Notes: generated from the sequence alone by a model not told the origin. A stretch of DNA of 38,449 nucleotides from Oscillospiraceae bacterium (GCA_017540225.1 JAFYBM010000272.1:1-38449); one strand, 5' to 3'; counted from the stretch's first letter, positions 7,961 through 15,797 are shown. Made by a program: numbers and translations.

Positions 7961-8596
7961 TCAGAACGTTTCAGATTCTTCGGGCAAAAACGGCGTAATT
8001 CCGAGAATCTCAAAGGCCTGTGCCTGCTGCCACATCTGCGGATTGATCTGAATCTCAAAGCCTTCGCCGGGTTCTGTCCGGATTTGCTTCGTATCGAGCT
8101 TCGGAAGCCCGAAACAGGCAATCGCATTGGCGATCACACCGGCGTGCGTGATGATTGCAGCATACTGCAAATCCTCCTCCATCATTTCCAGCAGAATCCT
8201 GTGCAGTCCCTGAAAAGTCCGGATACAAAGCTCGGAAACGCTCTCCCCTTCCGGCGGTTTTGCATCCATCCCGCCCTTGATCCATGCAAGATATGCTTCG
8301 TCATGAATCAGCTCATCGGCGGTTTTCCCTTCAAACTTGCCGAAATGCAGCTCCCGAAAATCCTCGGCAATCCGGATCTCCTTATTCGGGAAAAGAATCT
8401 CGGCTGTCTCTGTGCAGCGCTGCATCGGGCTGCTATAAACAAGCTCGGTACGCGGATACACAAAGCGGTCAAATTTGTCATAAAGCTCCGCTCTGCCGCG
8501 GTCATTCAGCGGAAAATCCGTCGTACCGATATACTGTCCGCGGTCGTTTGCATCGGTTCTGCCGTGCCGGATCAGCGAAATATGATAATTTTTCAT
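7961..8596 (-). CDS. Histidine phosphatase family protein (phosphoglycerate mutase-like)
   Basis: A soluble 211-residue member of the 2H phosphatase superfamily. The phosphoacceptor signature is LIRHGRTDAN near residues 8-17, the second arginine lies in YSSPMQRCTETA, the acid/base glutamate in FRELHFGKFEGK, and the second catalytic histidine in AIITHAGVIAN. These are all the catalytic elements of the family. Size and the EGES motif fit the cobalamin-pathway CobC or the broad-specificity PhoE/GpmB group; with no cobalamin genes nearby the substrate is open. The gene precedes the membrane-protein gene by 12 bases. A ribosome site GAAAGGAT precedes the ATG. Confidence 0.9.
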   Translation of the reverse strand: MKNYHISLIRHGRTDANDRGQYIGTTDFPLNDRGRAELYDKFDRFVYPRTELVYSSPMQRCTETAEILFPNKEIRIAEDFRELHFGKFEGKTADELIHDEAYLAWIKGGMDAKPPEGESVSELCIRTFQGLHRILLEMMEEDLQYAAIITHAGVIANAIACFGLPKLDTKQIRTEPGEGFEIQINPQMWQQAQAFEILGITPFLPEESETF

Positions 8597-8692
8597 AAGA
8601 ATTATCCTTTCAAAAAGATGATATTTGCCGGATTGGTTCTATTACACAAAAAACGGGTCGAAATTTTGGCACTAATTTTTTGCTGAACGCCC

Positions 8693-8721
8693 TTTACAAA
8701 TTATACTATTTGTTATATAAT
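8693..8721 (+). promoter_or_regulatory. Sigma-A promoter of the XRE regulator gene
   Basis: TTTACA (8693-8698), 17-base spacer, TATAAT (8716-8721). The leader to the start codon is about 50 bases. The region from 8597 to 8692 between the divergent genes shows no other clear element. Confidence 0.8.
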
Positions 8722-8776
8722 TGTAGAGTATCATGTTCTGCATAATATTCAGGATCAGGAAGGGAGACGAATCCAG

Positions 8777-9490
8777 ATGAATGATGATTTTCCGCGCATC
8801 ATAACGCTTCAGCGCAAGGAACGCAAAATCAGCCAGAAAAAGGCTGCGACCGATCTCGGCATCTCTCAGGCGCTGCTCTCGCACTATGAAAAAGGCATCC
8901 GTGAATGCGGTCTTGATTTTCTTGTGCGAATCGCAGATTATTATAATGTATCCTGTGATTATCTGCTCGGAAGAACACCGGAGCCGGGCGGAAAAACCCT
9001 GACACTCGATGAAATCCCCGATGATGACGGAAACAACGAAATGCCCTCCAATGAGGTCATCCGTTTTTACCGGAAGATCATCAACAATTCGATCAGTCTG
9101 CTGTTTTCGTTTTCGCAGCGTGCCAATTCCGTCACGCTCATCCGCGAGGTCTCCTCATACCTGATGCTTTCGGTCTATAAGCTGTTCCGCATTATTTATA
9201 ATGCGTGTCCGCACAATGACCAGAAACTGTTCCGCGTTCCGAAGGTTGTCGCTAACGACAGCTCTAATGCAATCATTTCGCTGAATGAATCCAACATCAA
9301 GGCGGCATCCAGCGGCATTGCGCTCGGCACAAACGACGCCGTTGAGGATGCGGAAACGCTTTACGCCACAACAGCAACGCTCTCGAAGGATTTTTCGGAA
9401 TATGCCTCATCGCTGCTGAATCTGATCCAGATCAGCGAAGACAGCATCGCCCGCACCAGAGATACGCTCCAGACACAGCACCGTCCTTAA
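8777..9490 (+). CDS. XRE-family helix-turn-helix transcriptional regulator
   Basis: The first 65 residues of this 237-residue protein form a Cro/C1-type helix-turn-helix: IITLQRKERKISQKKAATD, GISQALLSHYEKGIRE and LDFLVRIADYYNVSCDYLLG, including the YNVS.DYLLG ending common in clostridial XRE proteins. Residues about 70-95 are an acidic linker and the rest is a helical domain (EVIRFYRKIINNSISLL through SLLNLIQISEDSIART) that I do not recognise and that may dimerise or bind an effector. A GGAAGGGAG ribosome site and a good promoter precede it. It is a single-gene unit; the target genes are not evident. Confidence 0.88.
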   Translation: MNDDFPRIITLQRKERKISQKKAATDLGISQALLSHYEKGIRECGLDFLVRIADYYNVSCDYLLGRTPEPGGKTLTLDEIPDDDGNNEMPSNEVIRFYRKIINNSISLLFSFSQRANSVTLIREVSSYLMLSVYKLFRIIYNACPHNDQKLFRVPKVVANDSSNAIISLNESNIKAASSGIALGTNDAVEDAETLYATTATLSKDFSEYASSLLNLIQISEDSIARTRDTLQTQHRP

Positions 9491-9493
9491 ATC

Positions 9494-9522
9494 ATTATAC
9501 CATAATATGCAAAAAAACGCAA
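9494..9522 (-). promoter_or_regulatory. Candidate antisense promoter at the 3' end of the XRE gene
   Basis: Reverse strand: TTGCGT (9517-9522), 17-base spacer, TATAAT (9494-9499) with the extended -10 element TGG directly before it. Transcription would start at about 9487 and run antisense through the XRE regulator gene. No protein-coding frame is in a position to use it. Confidence 0.45.
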
Positions 9523-9571
9523 TGGGAGCAGCAGAAAAAACACAAATACGAAAAAAGAAAGGCGCAACCCT

Positions 9572-10840
9572 ATGAAACGTTTGAACGGCATTCATCTGCC
9601 CGTGAAAAAAAGAACAGAGGATAAGCAGATCACACCGCTTCCGCTGCCAAAAACAGTCCGCATTCCGATGCTGATGCACAGCGGATCACCATGTGTTCCG
9701 ATCGTTTCTGCCGGCGACCATGTCGATGTTGGCCAGCTGATCGGCCGCGCAGAGGCGAGCGATGCCGTTCCGGTTCATTCCAGTGTTTCCGGAACAGTCC
9801 GCAGAATCATCAGATATGAGCTGCCGTCCGGCCAAACAGTTCCCTGCGCAGAGATCGAAACCTGCGAAACACAGCTTCTTGCCGACACCTGCATCCCGCC
9901 TGTTATCAATACAAAACAGGATCTGATTGACGCTGCACGCGAATCCGGCTGCGTCGGGCTGGGCGGAGACGGTTCGCTGACCTTTCAGAAGCTCAGCACA
10001 AATCATCCGGTTCAGATGCTGATTGTCAACGGCGCAGAATGCGAAACACGACTCAGCGCTGACGGCCGCCTGATGCTGGAAGCACCGGAGCAGATCATCG
10101 GCGGAATTGAACTGGTCACAAAATTGCTGAAAATCAGGGAAACCCGCATCGGTGTCCGGAGAAACCGTCCTGCTGCAATCCAGCAGCTTCTCAATGCTGC
10201 CGCTAATTCCAGGAATATCACCGTCTGCCCGCTGCCGTCCGATTATCCGCAGGGTGCCGAAAAGGTATTGATTTTCCATACGGCGGGAATCGCGGTGCCG
10301 GACGGTCAGACACCGGAGGAGCTCGGTATTCTCGTGCTCAATGTCAGCACGCTCGCTTTTCTGTACCAGTACAGCCAGACGGGCATTCCGCTTGTCGAGC
10401 GCGTTGTCACGGTTGACGGCGACGCTGTGACAAAGCCCTGCAATCTCCGTGTCCCGATCGGAACGCCGGTCACAGATCTGCTGGATTATGCAGCCTGTGA
10501 GCCGGATCGGATCCATCAGCTGCTTTGCGGCGGTGAAATGATGGGCGAATGCATTACATTCCGCGCATCCGTTGTCAAAACGCAGAACGGGCTGATCGCT
10601 TCAAACACCGTAAAAACTTACGAAGAATCCGCCTGTATCCGCTGCGGCCGCTGCATGAATGCCTGCCCGCTTTCTCTGATGCCGGTATCGCTCGACAAAG
10701 CCTATCAGCAGCGGGATGTCAACCAACTGAAAGCGCTGCGTGTGGATCTCTGCATGAACTGCGGCTGCTGCACATATGTATGTACGGCAAAACGTCCGCT
10801 TGCAGAAACGATCCAGTCCGCAAAAGCACTGCTGGCCTGA
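9572..10840 (+). CDS. rnfC: RnfC-like electron transport complex subunit (divergent)
   Basis: A 422-residue protein with the RnfC layout. The N-terminal barrel-sandwich domain has GIHLPVKKRTEDKQITPLPL and SAGDHVDVGQLIG; the central domain is related to NuoF; two cysteine clusters lie near the end: CIRCGRCMNACP (355-366) and CMNCGCCTYVC (394-404). RnfC normally takes electrons from NADH through FMN bound in the GGAGFPTHVK loop. Here that loop reads GLGGDGSLTFQK (129-140), and the usual NGAECEPYL is NGAECETRL (153-161). The second 4Fe-4S motif ends in C-T instead of C-P. The iron-sulphur part is thus kept while the flavin/NADH loop is altered. It is followed 13 bases later by an RnfD homologue; no rnfG, E, A or B follows. 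No clear promoter is visible in 9491-9571. Confidence 0.85.
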   Translation: MKRLNGIHLPVKKRTEDKQITPLPLPKTVRIPMLMHSGSPCVPIVSAGDHVDVGQLIGRAEASDAVPVHSSVSGTVRRIIRYELPSGQTVPCAEIETCETQLLADTCIPPVINTKQDLIDAARESGCVGLGGDGSLTFQKLSTNHPVQMLIVNGAECETRLSADGRLMLEAPEQIIGGIELVTKLLKIRETRIGVRRNRPAAIQQLLNAAANSRNITVCPLPSDYPQGAEKVLIFHTAGIAVPDGQTPEELGILVLNVSTLAFLYQYSQTGIPLVERVVTVDGDAVTKPCNLRVPIGTPVTDLLDYAACEPDRIHQLLCGGEMMGECITFRASVVKTQNGLIASNTVKTYEESACIRCGRCMNACPLSLMPVSLDKAYQQRDVNQLKALRVDLCMNCGCCTYVCTAKRPLAETIQSAKALLA

Positions 10841-10853
10841 AAGGAGACAGAAT

Positions 10854-11798
10854 ATGGGTAAACTCAATGATTCAGCATCTCCGCATCTGCGCGGCAATGC
10901 ATCGGTCACGCGCATCATGCTATGCGTGATACTGGCACTTCTGCCGGCTGCAATCACCGGCTGCCTGAATTACGGACGCCACGCGGCACTGGTTCTTCTG
11001 GTCACAGTGTCTGCGGCGGTGCTGTTTGATTTCTTCAGCGGATTGGTTTTCAAGCGTATCAACTGTGTCAAGGACATGAGCGCTGCCGTGACGGGACTGC
11101 TGCTCGGAATGTGTCTGCCGCCTGATTTTCCGCTCTGGAAGGCAGCAATCGGCAGCTTTCTTGCAATTGTCGCGGTCAAGCAGGCATTCGGCGGCATCGG
11201 CAAAAACATTGCAAATCCCGCCGCAGCCGCATGGATTATGCTGCTGCTGGTGTTCCATAAGGATATGACAACATGGCGGATCCCGATGACGGAAACGATC
11301 GTCAGCTCCGCGCAGCCGCTTTCCGGAAGCGTCGGCTACTGGGATCTTCTGTTCGGCTCTACAGCCGGTAATATCGGAGAAACCTGTGCTGCGGGACTGA
11401 TCCTCGGCGGCATTTTCCTCTGTCTGTGCGGCATCACCTCCCCTGCTGCACCGGTCGGTTTTCTCGGCAGCTTCGCGCTGCTTTCGTGGATCGGCGGTTT
11501 TGATGTACCGGAGCAGCTTCTGACCGGAGCCGTCATGATCGGAGCGTTTTTCTTTGCAAATGACTATACGACCACGCCGCTGACAAAATCCGGCAAATTT
11601 CTCTTCGGAACCGGCTGCGGTGTGCTGACATTTCTGATCCGGCATTATGGCGGTTTTTCTGACGGAACGCTGATTGCGGTCGCCGCAATGAATCTGTTTA
11701 CGCCGATGCTTGACCGCCTGACCGCTCCCGTACCGTTCGGTGCTGTGCGGAAAAAGAAAACCAAAAAAAGCAAAAAGCAGGAAACCGCAGCAGCCTGA
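10854..11798 (+). CDS. rnfD: RnfD-like electron transport complex membrane subunit (divergent)
   Basis: A 314-residue membrane protein of the RnfD/NqrB family with around nine hydrophobic helices: SPHLRGNASVTRIM near the start, DMSAAVTGLLLGMCLPP, FGGIGKNIANPAAAAW, and the later GNIGETCAAGLILGG and FFANDYTTTPLTKSGK. In active RnfD an FMN is attached by phosphoester to the threonine of an S-x-A-T-P-L-type motif; the equivalent segment here is SSAQPLSG (151-158), with glutamine in place of threonine. The C-terminus is a Lys-rich tail. The ATG at 10854 has AAGGAG seven bases before it. It forms a two-gene unit with the RnfC-like gene, and the next gene is unrelated, so any other subunits must come from elsewhere. 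Confidence 0.85.
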   Translation: MGKLNDSASPHLRGNASVTRIMLCVILALLPAAITGCLNYGRHAALVLLVTVSAAVLFDFFSGLVFKRINCVKDMSAAVTGLLLGMCLPPDFPLWKAAIGSFLAIVAVKQAFGGIGKNIANPAAAAWIMLLLVFHKDMTTWRIPMTETIVSSAQPLSGSVGYWDLLFGSTAGNIGETCAAGLILGGIFLCLCGITSPAAPVGFLGSFALLSWIGGFDVPEQLLTGAVMIGAFFFANDYTTTPLTKSGKFLFGTGCGVLTFLIRHYGGFSDGTLIAVAAMNLFTPMLDRLTAPVPFGAVRKKKTKKSKKQETAAA

Positions 11799-11842
11799 AC
11801 ATTACAATATAGTTACAGATTCACTAATTAGTAGGATTTCTA

Positions 11843-11871
11843 TTGACAAAATTGCAAATTTGTTCTATAAT
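11843..11871 (+). promoter_or_regulatory. Perfect consensus sigma-A promoter
   Basis: TTGACA (11843-11848), exactly 17 bases, TATAAT (11866-11871). It matches the consensus at all 12 positions and lies 45 bases before the start codon of the unknown three-part protein, suggesting strong or tightly repressed transcription. Confidence 0.9.
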
Positions 11872-11916
11872 CAGATCGTAGGCATTCCCCTGATTTCAAC
11901 CTGAGGAGGCACGATC

Positions 11917-12522
11917 ATGAAAGAACTGGTATTTCAGCTCTCCGATGAGCTGGCACAAAAATTTGAACTGGCTGTCCAGCTGACAGGCGATAACCGCGAT
12001 GCACTCGCGGAGGAATTTGTGCGCGGGTATCTGGCAAAGGCGCTGCAATCCGCTGCAAATGAATTCCGGACACCGGAGCCGCAGGCACAGCAGCCGCGCA
12101 TTCAGCCGCAGCCTGCACAGACCCCGCCGCCGTCCCCTGCCGGTCAGACCGGCCCGAAGCAGACCGCGCCCCCGCCCCGACCGCAGACCGTGACAGATTT
12201 CTGGCAGTCATGGGGCAAGGCAAATAAACGGATTCCGCGCTGGGCAAGAAATCCGCAGCAGAATAATCACAAGATCCTGCGTGCTTTTTTTGAACTCAAG
12301 CGCGAGCTTGGCAATGTGACCATCGACGCACTGCGCAGCCGCTGCTCGGATCCGACCGGACATCCGAACACCTATGTCCCGCATTTCGACAACAATTTTT
12401 CGCAGATGAAATTTGACAACGGCAATTCCCACGGAAAAGTATTTGAGGAGCATGACGGATATATCACAATCTGGGATCGCATCAGCGATACGCTCCAGAA
12501 ATACCGCGACTATTTTCAATAA
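11917..12522 (+). CDS. Unknown protein: ribbon-helix-helix-like N-terminus, proline-rich linker, conserved-looking C-terminal domain
   Basis: Not recognised as a named family. The 201-residue protein has three parts. Residues 1-45 (MKELVFQLSDELAQKFELAV, then NRDALAEEFVRGYLAKAL) have the strand-helix-helix pattern of CopG/SeqA-type DNA-binding dimers. Residues about 50-90 are Pro/Gln-rich and low in complexity, a flexible tether. Residues about 92-201 contain TDFWQSWGKANKRIPRWARN, HKILRAFFELKRELGNVT and HGKVFEEHDGYITIWDRI, which look like a winged-helix domain with a basic face. A GAGGAGG ribosome site and perfect promoter precede it. Two DNA-binding-like domains on a tether suggest a bridging or nucleoid-type DNA-binding protein, which is inference. 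Confidence 0.8.
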   Translation: MKELVFQLSDELAQKFELAVQLTGDNRDALAEEFVRGYLAKALQSAANEFRTPEPQAQQPRIQPQPAQTPPPSPAGQTGPKQTAPPPRPQTVTDFWQSWGKANKRIPRWARNPQQNNHKILRAFFELKRELGNVTIDALRSRCSDPTGHPNTYVPHFDNNFSQMKFDNGNSHGKVFEEHDGYITIWDRISDTLQKYRDYFQ

Positions 12523-12529
12523 ACAGCGC

Positions 12530-12555
12530 AGGAAGCGAAGATTTCTTCGCTTCCT
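12530..12555 (+). terminator. Hairpin after the three-part protein gene
   Basis: A perfect 12-base stem (AGGAAGCGAAGA / TCTTCGCTTCCT) with a very short loop, eight bases after the stop codon. The following sequence is ATGTTGTAT, so the T-run is poor and some read-through into the lipoprotein operon is possible. A weak promoter-like pair, TTATGT (12555-12560) and TATAAT (12579-12584), follows. Confidence 0.65.
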
Positions 12556-12599
12556 TATGTTGTATATGTATACACGCATATAATCCGAAAGGAGAAATA

Positions 12600-13088
12600 A
12601 TGAAGCAATTACTTTTCCTGCTTGTTCCAGCAGCAGCGGCATCTGTTTTATGCAGCTGCTCCGAATCATCCGAAATAGCGGAACCAGTCCTGACAACCGT
12701 GCAGGATCAGCTGCTTACGACAGTTTCTGCCTCGGAAACGGAACCGCAAAGCACTGTAACAACGCTTTTTCAGGGCGGAATCGGCGGCGAACGGAATGCT
12801 GACAACCCGCAGCCGGAATATTTTGTATACCGTTTTCAGCCGGAGGATATTTCCGTAAGGCTGTCCGGCGGAACCTATCAGGTTCTGAAATATGATTTTT
12901 CTGCGGTTTTTGCCGCAGGATGCAGCCCCATCCCCTATTATCTCGACGATTATGACAGCGACGGACACTTTGACCTTTATGCACCGACTGCATTAAACGG
13001 CGATACCGTGACAGAATATGCAGTGTTTATCTGGAAACCGGACACCCTGAAATTTGAAGAAGAACCGATCATTTACAATGTTCCGTGA
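12600..13088 (+). CDS. Lipoprotein of unknown function
   Basis: The 162-residue protein begins with a short signal peptide ending in a lipobox (ASVLCSC, acylated Cys about residue 19), so it should be anchored outside the cytoplasmic membrane. A Ser/Thr/Glu-rich spacer to about residue 70 is followed by a small domain with YYLDDYDSDGHFDLYAP, a calcium-loop-like D.D.DG..D sequence seen in VCBS/FG-GAP-type surface repeats. I do not recognise the family. The ATG follows AAAGGAG. It is 24 bases upstream of a second lipoprotein (SGNH hydrolase), so the two are probably co-transcribed. Confidence 0.8.
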   Translation: MKQLLFLLVPAAAASVLCSCSESSEIAEPVLTTVQDQLLTTVSASETEPQSTVTTLFQGGIGGERNADNPQPEYFVYRFQPEDISVRLSGGTYQVLKYDFSAVFAAGCSPIPYYLDDYDSDGHFDLYAPTALNGDTVTEYAVFIWKPDTLKFEEEPIIYNVP

Positions 13089-13112
13089 ATTCCGGAACAG
13101 AAGGGAGATACT

Positions 13113-14060
13113 ATGAATCTGAAACGCATTCTCTCGCTTGCAGCAGTCTGCCTGCTCCTGACAGGCTGCGGTGCTGCCTCCGGAACAGCGGAGCTGTCAT
13201 CCGGTCAGGCTGCCGAAACCGCAGCAGAAACAGAACCGCCTGCACCCGTCGAAAAAAGCATGGTGACACTCGGCGATTCCATTTCATATGGCTACGGAAT
13301 GGAAAATGTTGATGAACAGCGCTATTCTGCGCTTCTGAAAAAGAAGCTGGAGCAGCGTGACGGCATCATCTGGAATGACTATAATTATGCACTTTCCGGC
13401 GATGACAGCTCTGATCTGCTTTATAAGCTGCAATCCGGCCATGCACTGCGCCTGCCCTCCTCGGATGTGATTATTGTCTGCATCGGCGCGAACAATCTGC
13501 TTGGTGTGTATTCGCAGTATATGCAGGGAAAAGCGGAACAGTATGAAATTGATCCCGAATCCGTGACCGATGAGCAAATTGCCGAAATTCAGGCGCAGAT
13601 TGAATCGGAAATGCAGGATCAGGAGCAGATGACGCAGATGTTTCAGGAGAGAATCGACGAAAACCTCGTACAGCTTGAAAGCGATCTGGAAGCAATTTAT
13701 CAATATATACGCGAAAAAAATACAAAAGCAGATGTGTATTTTCTGAATATCTACAATCCCTATAAGCGTGATACCGTAACCGGTATCATGAACGATGACG
13801 CAGCATTCTATGAATTTGCGACGTCTAATCTGGAACGCGCAAATGAAATAATCTCCGATCTGGCAGACCGGCACGAGGATATAATTCTTGTTGATATTGC
13901 AAATGCGTTTACCTGCATCAATCCCCTGCCGGTAATCGGAAACAGCGAGTTCGCACTGACAGATAATCAGACCATGAGTTTTTATGACCCGCATCCGAAT
14001 GAAGCAGGTCAGCGGGTCATTGCGGATACCATATACGCTGAAATGGGAATTCACACATGA
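13113..14060 (+). CDS. SGNH/GDSL hydrolase lipoprotein
   Basis: A 315-residue extracellular lipoprotein: signal peptide with lipobox LLLTGC, then an Ala/Glu/Thr-rich spacer, then an SGNH hydrolase domain. The nucleophile is Ser56 in TLGDSISYGYG, the oxyanion residues lie in ALSGDDSSDLL (block II) and CIGANNLLG (block III), and the catalytic Asp292 and His294 are in DPHPNEAGQ (block V). A long helical insertion (about residues 145-205, rich in Gln/Glu) separates blocks III and V. Such enzymes deacetylate or de-esterify polysaccharide or lipid substrates; which one is unknown. Its final ATGA overlaps the start of the radical SAM gene. AGGGAG precedes the start. Confidence 0.92.
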   Translation: MNLKRILSLAAVCLLLTGCGAASGTAELSSGQAAETAAETEPPAPVEKSMVTLGDSISYGYGMENVDEQRYSALLKKKLEQRDGIIWNDYNYALSGDDSSDLLYKLQSGHALRLPSSDVIIVCIGANNLLGVYSQYMQGKAEQYEIDPESVTDEQIAEIQAQIESEMQDQEQMTQMFQERIDENLVQLESDLEAIYQYIREKNTKADVYFLNIYNPYKRDTVTGIMNDDAAFYEFATSNLERANEIISDLADRHEDIILVDIANAFTCINPLPVIGNSEFALTDNQTMSFYDPHPNEAGQRVIADTIYAEMGIHT

Positions 14061-15007
14061 AACATCCCTACTACACCATGAATCAGCTCATGCATGAGCA
14101 TTACGGGAAAAAAATCAGAAAGATCTGTATTGACGGCGGTTTTACCTGTCCGAACCGTGACGGCACCTGCGGTACAGGCGGCTGCACCTTCTGCGGCGCA
14201 CGCGGTGCCGGCGAACAGCTTGACCCGACTAAAACGATACGGGAGCAGGCAGAAGCAGTGCTGAAAAATGCTCCGGCTGATTCCGCATGGATTGTCTATT
14301 TTCAGAATTTCACCAACACCTATGCCGCCCCTGAAATCCTGCGGGAACGCTATGATGCGGCGCTGTTTGACGAAAGGGTCAAGGTGCTGGATATCGGCAC
14401 CCGACCGGACTGCATCACAGAGGAGATAGCAGATCTGCTGGCGAAATATGCAGAAAAATACGAAGTCTGGACAGAGCTTGGACTGCAAACGGCCAGCGAC
14501 AAAACGGCAAAAGCCATCAACCGCGGCTATGACCTGAACTGCTTTGAACGCGCCGTGCAGATGCTCAAAACACGGGGGCTGCCTGTCATTGTGCATATTA
14601 TCATCGGGCTTCCGGATGAAACGCCTGACGATCTCCGGCACACGGTTTCCGTGCTGAACCGCTGTCACATCGACGGCATCAAGATTCACAGTCTGTTCAT
14701 CATGAAGGATACAAAGCTCGCAGAACAGTATGAAGCAGGCGCATTCACACCGATTTCCATGCAGACCTATATTGACCGGACGATCGACGTTCTTACGCAC
14801 ATTTCACCGGATACGGTCATTCACCGCGTAACGGGAAACTGTCTGCGCGAGCAGCTTCTGGCGCCGGACTGGATTCCGCAGCGTGACCTCATCATCACAA
14901 CGATCGACCGCAAAATGGCTGCAAACGGATGGTATCAGGGCTGTTTTTATCAGCCGGAAATGTTCCCTGTGGAACAGGGAATCAGCACGAAAGGAGCCGA
15001 AACATGA
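14057..15007 (+). CDS. Radical SAM protein, TIGR01212 (YhcC-like) family
   Basis: The 316-residue protein carries the TIGR01212 signature: FTCPNRDGTCGTGGCTFCGA, where the cysteines that bind the 4Fe-4S cluster for cleaving S-adenosylmethionine are embedded in the family-specific CPNRDG...GGCTFC motif. Further marks are the opening YGKKIRKICIDGGFTCP, the glycine strand DIGTRPDCI, WTELGLQTASDKT and VIHRVTGNC near the end. The biochemical role of the family is not established. Start and stop both form 4-base ATGA overlaps with its neighbours, so it is translated within the lipoprotein-SGNH-radical SAM-phosphatase operon. Confidence 0.92.
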   Translation: MKHPYYTMNQLMHEHYGKKIRKICIDGGFTCPNRDGTCGTGGCTFCGARGAGEQLDPTKTIREQAEAVLKNAPADSAWIVYFQNFTNTYAAPEILRERYDAALFDERVKVLDIGTRPDCITEEIADLLAKYAEKYEVWTELGLQTASDKTAKAINRGYDLNCFERAVQMLKTRGLPVIVHIIIGLPDETPDDLRHTVSVLNRCHIDGIKIHSLFIMKDTKLAEQYEAGAFTPISMQTYIDRTIDVLTHISPDTVIHRVTGNCLREQLLAPDWIPQRDLIITTIDRKMAANGWYQGCFYQPEMFPVEQGISTKGAET

Positions 15008-15657
15008 TCTTTGCAGATAAAAAAGCGGTCATTTTTGATCTGGACGGTACACTGCTTGATACACTTGACGATCTGAAAAACAGCCTGAATGCGGCTCTGA
15101 CGGATATCGGTTTCCCTGAACGGACACGCAGCGAGGTGCGCAGATTTGTCGGAAACGGGCTTGCAAAGCTCGCTGAACGTGCCGTTCCGGACGGAACTGC
15201 ACCGGAGCAGTGCGCAAAGGTTCTTGCGCTGACACGCAGATACTATGCTGAAAAATGCCGCGAATGCACAAAGCCCTATGAAGGCATCGGTAAACTGCTG
15301 ACGGATCTGCACGGAAAAGGCTTGCTGCTCGGCGTGCTCTCCAATAAACCGGATGCACAGGTCAAAACGCTCTGCCGTGACTTTTTCGGTGATCTGATCC
15401 GGCTGCCGGCCGGACAACGGGAGGGAATCCCGCTCAAGCCTGCTCCGGATGCGCTGCTTTCGGCAATCACAGCGCTTGGCTGCACACCGGAGGAAACCGT
15501 CTACGCCGGCGATTCCGATGTGGATATTCTGACAGCAAAAAATGCCGGTATTCCCTGCATCAGTGTGCTCTGGGGCTTTCGGGACCGTGATTTTCTTCTG
15601 AAATCCGGTGCAAAGATACTGGTTTCGTCACCGGAAGAAATGGCACAGCTCTTTTAA
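15004..15657 (+). CDS. gph: HAD-family phosphatase, phosphoglycolate phosphatase-like
   Basis: A 217-residue HAD hydrolase with the nucleophile motif FDLDGTLLDT (about residues 10-19), motif II in GVLSNKPD, the Lys of motif III in PLKPAPD and the metal motif IV GDSDVDILTAKNAG. A helical cap domain between residues 20 and 85 places it with Gph/PGP-type phosphatases, which remove phosphate from 2-phosphoglycolate or similar small metabolites. The ATG at 15004 overlaps the previous stop as ATGA and has AAAGGAG seven bases ahead; the longer in-frame version lies inside the radical SAM gene. It ends the operon. The gph symbol is by family; actual substrate may differ. Confidence 0.88.
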   Translation: MIFADKKAVIFDLDGTLLDTLDDLKNSLNAALTDIGFPERTRSEVRRFVGNGLAKLAERAVPDGTAPEQCAKVLALTRRYYAEKCRECTKPYEGIGKLLTDLHGKGLLLGVLSNKPDAQVKTLCRDFFGDLIRLPAGQREGIPLKPAPDALLSAITALGCTPEETVYAGDSDVDILTAKNAGIPCISVLWGFRDRDFLLKSGAKILVSSPEEMAQLF

Positions 15658-15679
15658 TCGTTTTTTGTGTGAATAGATG

Positions 15680-15716
15680 AATCAGCCGCAGATAGATTGA
15701 CTTTCTGCGGCTGATT
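15680..15716. repeat. Inverted repeat enclosing the -35 box of the pseudokinase promoter
   Basis: A perfect 13-base inverted repeat (AATCAGCCGCAGA / TCTGCGGCTGATT) with an 11-base centre. It sits 22 bases after the gph stop and could terminate that operon, although the T-run is upstream rather than downstream. Its centre contains the -35 hexamer of the next promoter and its right arm fills the spacer, so it could equally be an operator. Confidence 0.75.
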
Positions 15717-15725
15717 TGGTATAAT
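15697..15725 (+). promoter_or_regulatory. Sigma-A promoter of the PAS-array gene
   Basis: TTGACT (15697-15702), 17-base spacer, TATAAT (15720-15725), followed by a leader of about 65 bases. A second TATAAT at 15732-15737 lacks a partner -35 box. Confidence 0.78.
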
Positions 15726-15797
15726 AAAGGGTATAATATCTGATATTTGGTATTTTTCATTCATTTGCGTCGATTTTTTAAGAATGGAGGAGTTCGT

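Noticed and set aside
7634..8686. Long forward frame of 350 codons opposite the membrane protein and histidine phosphatase genes
   Set aside because: It is the complement of two genes with clear motifs and ribosome sites on the other strand; the product is Lys/His/Gln-rich with no domain.
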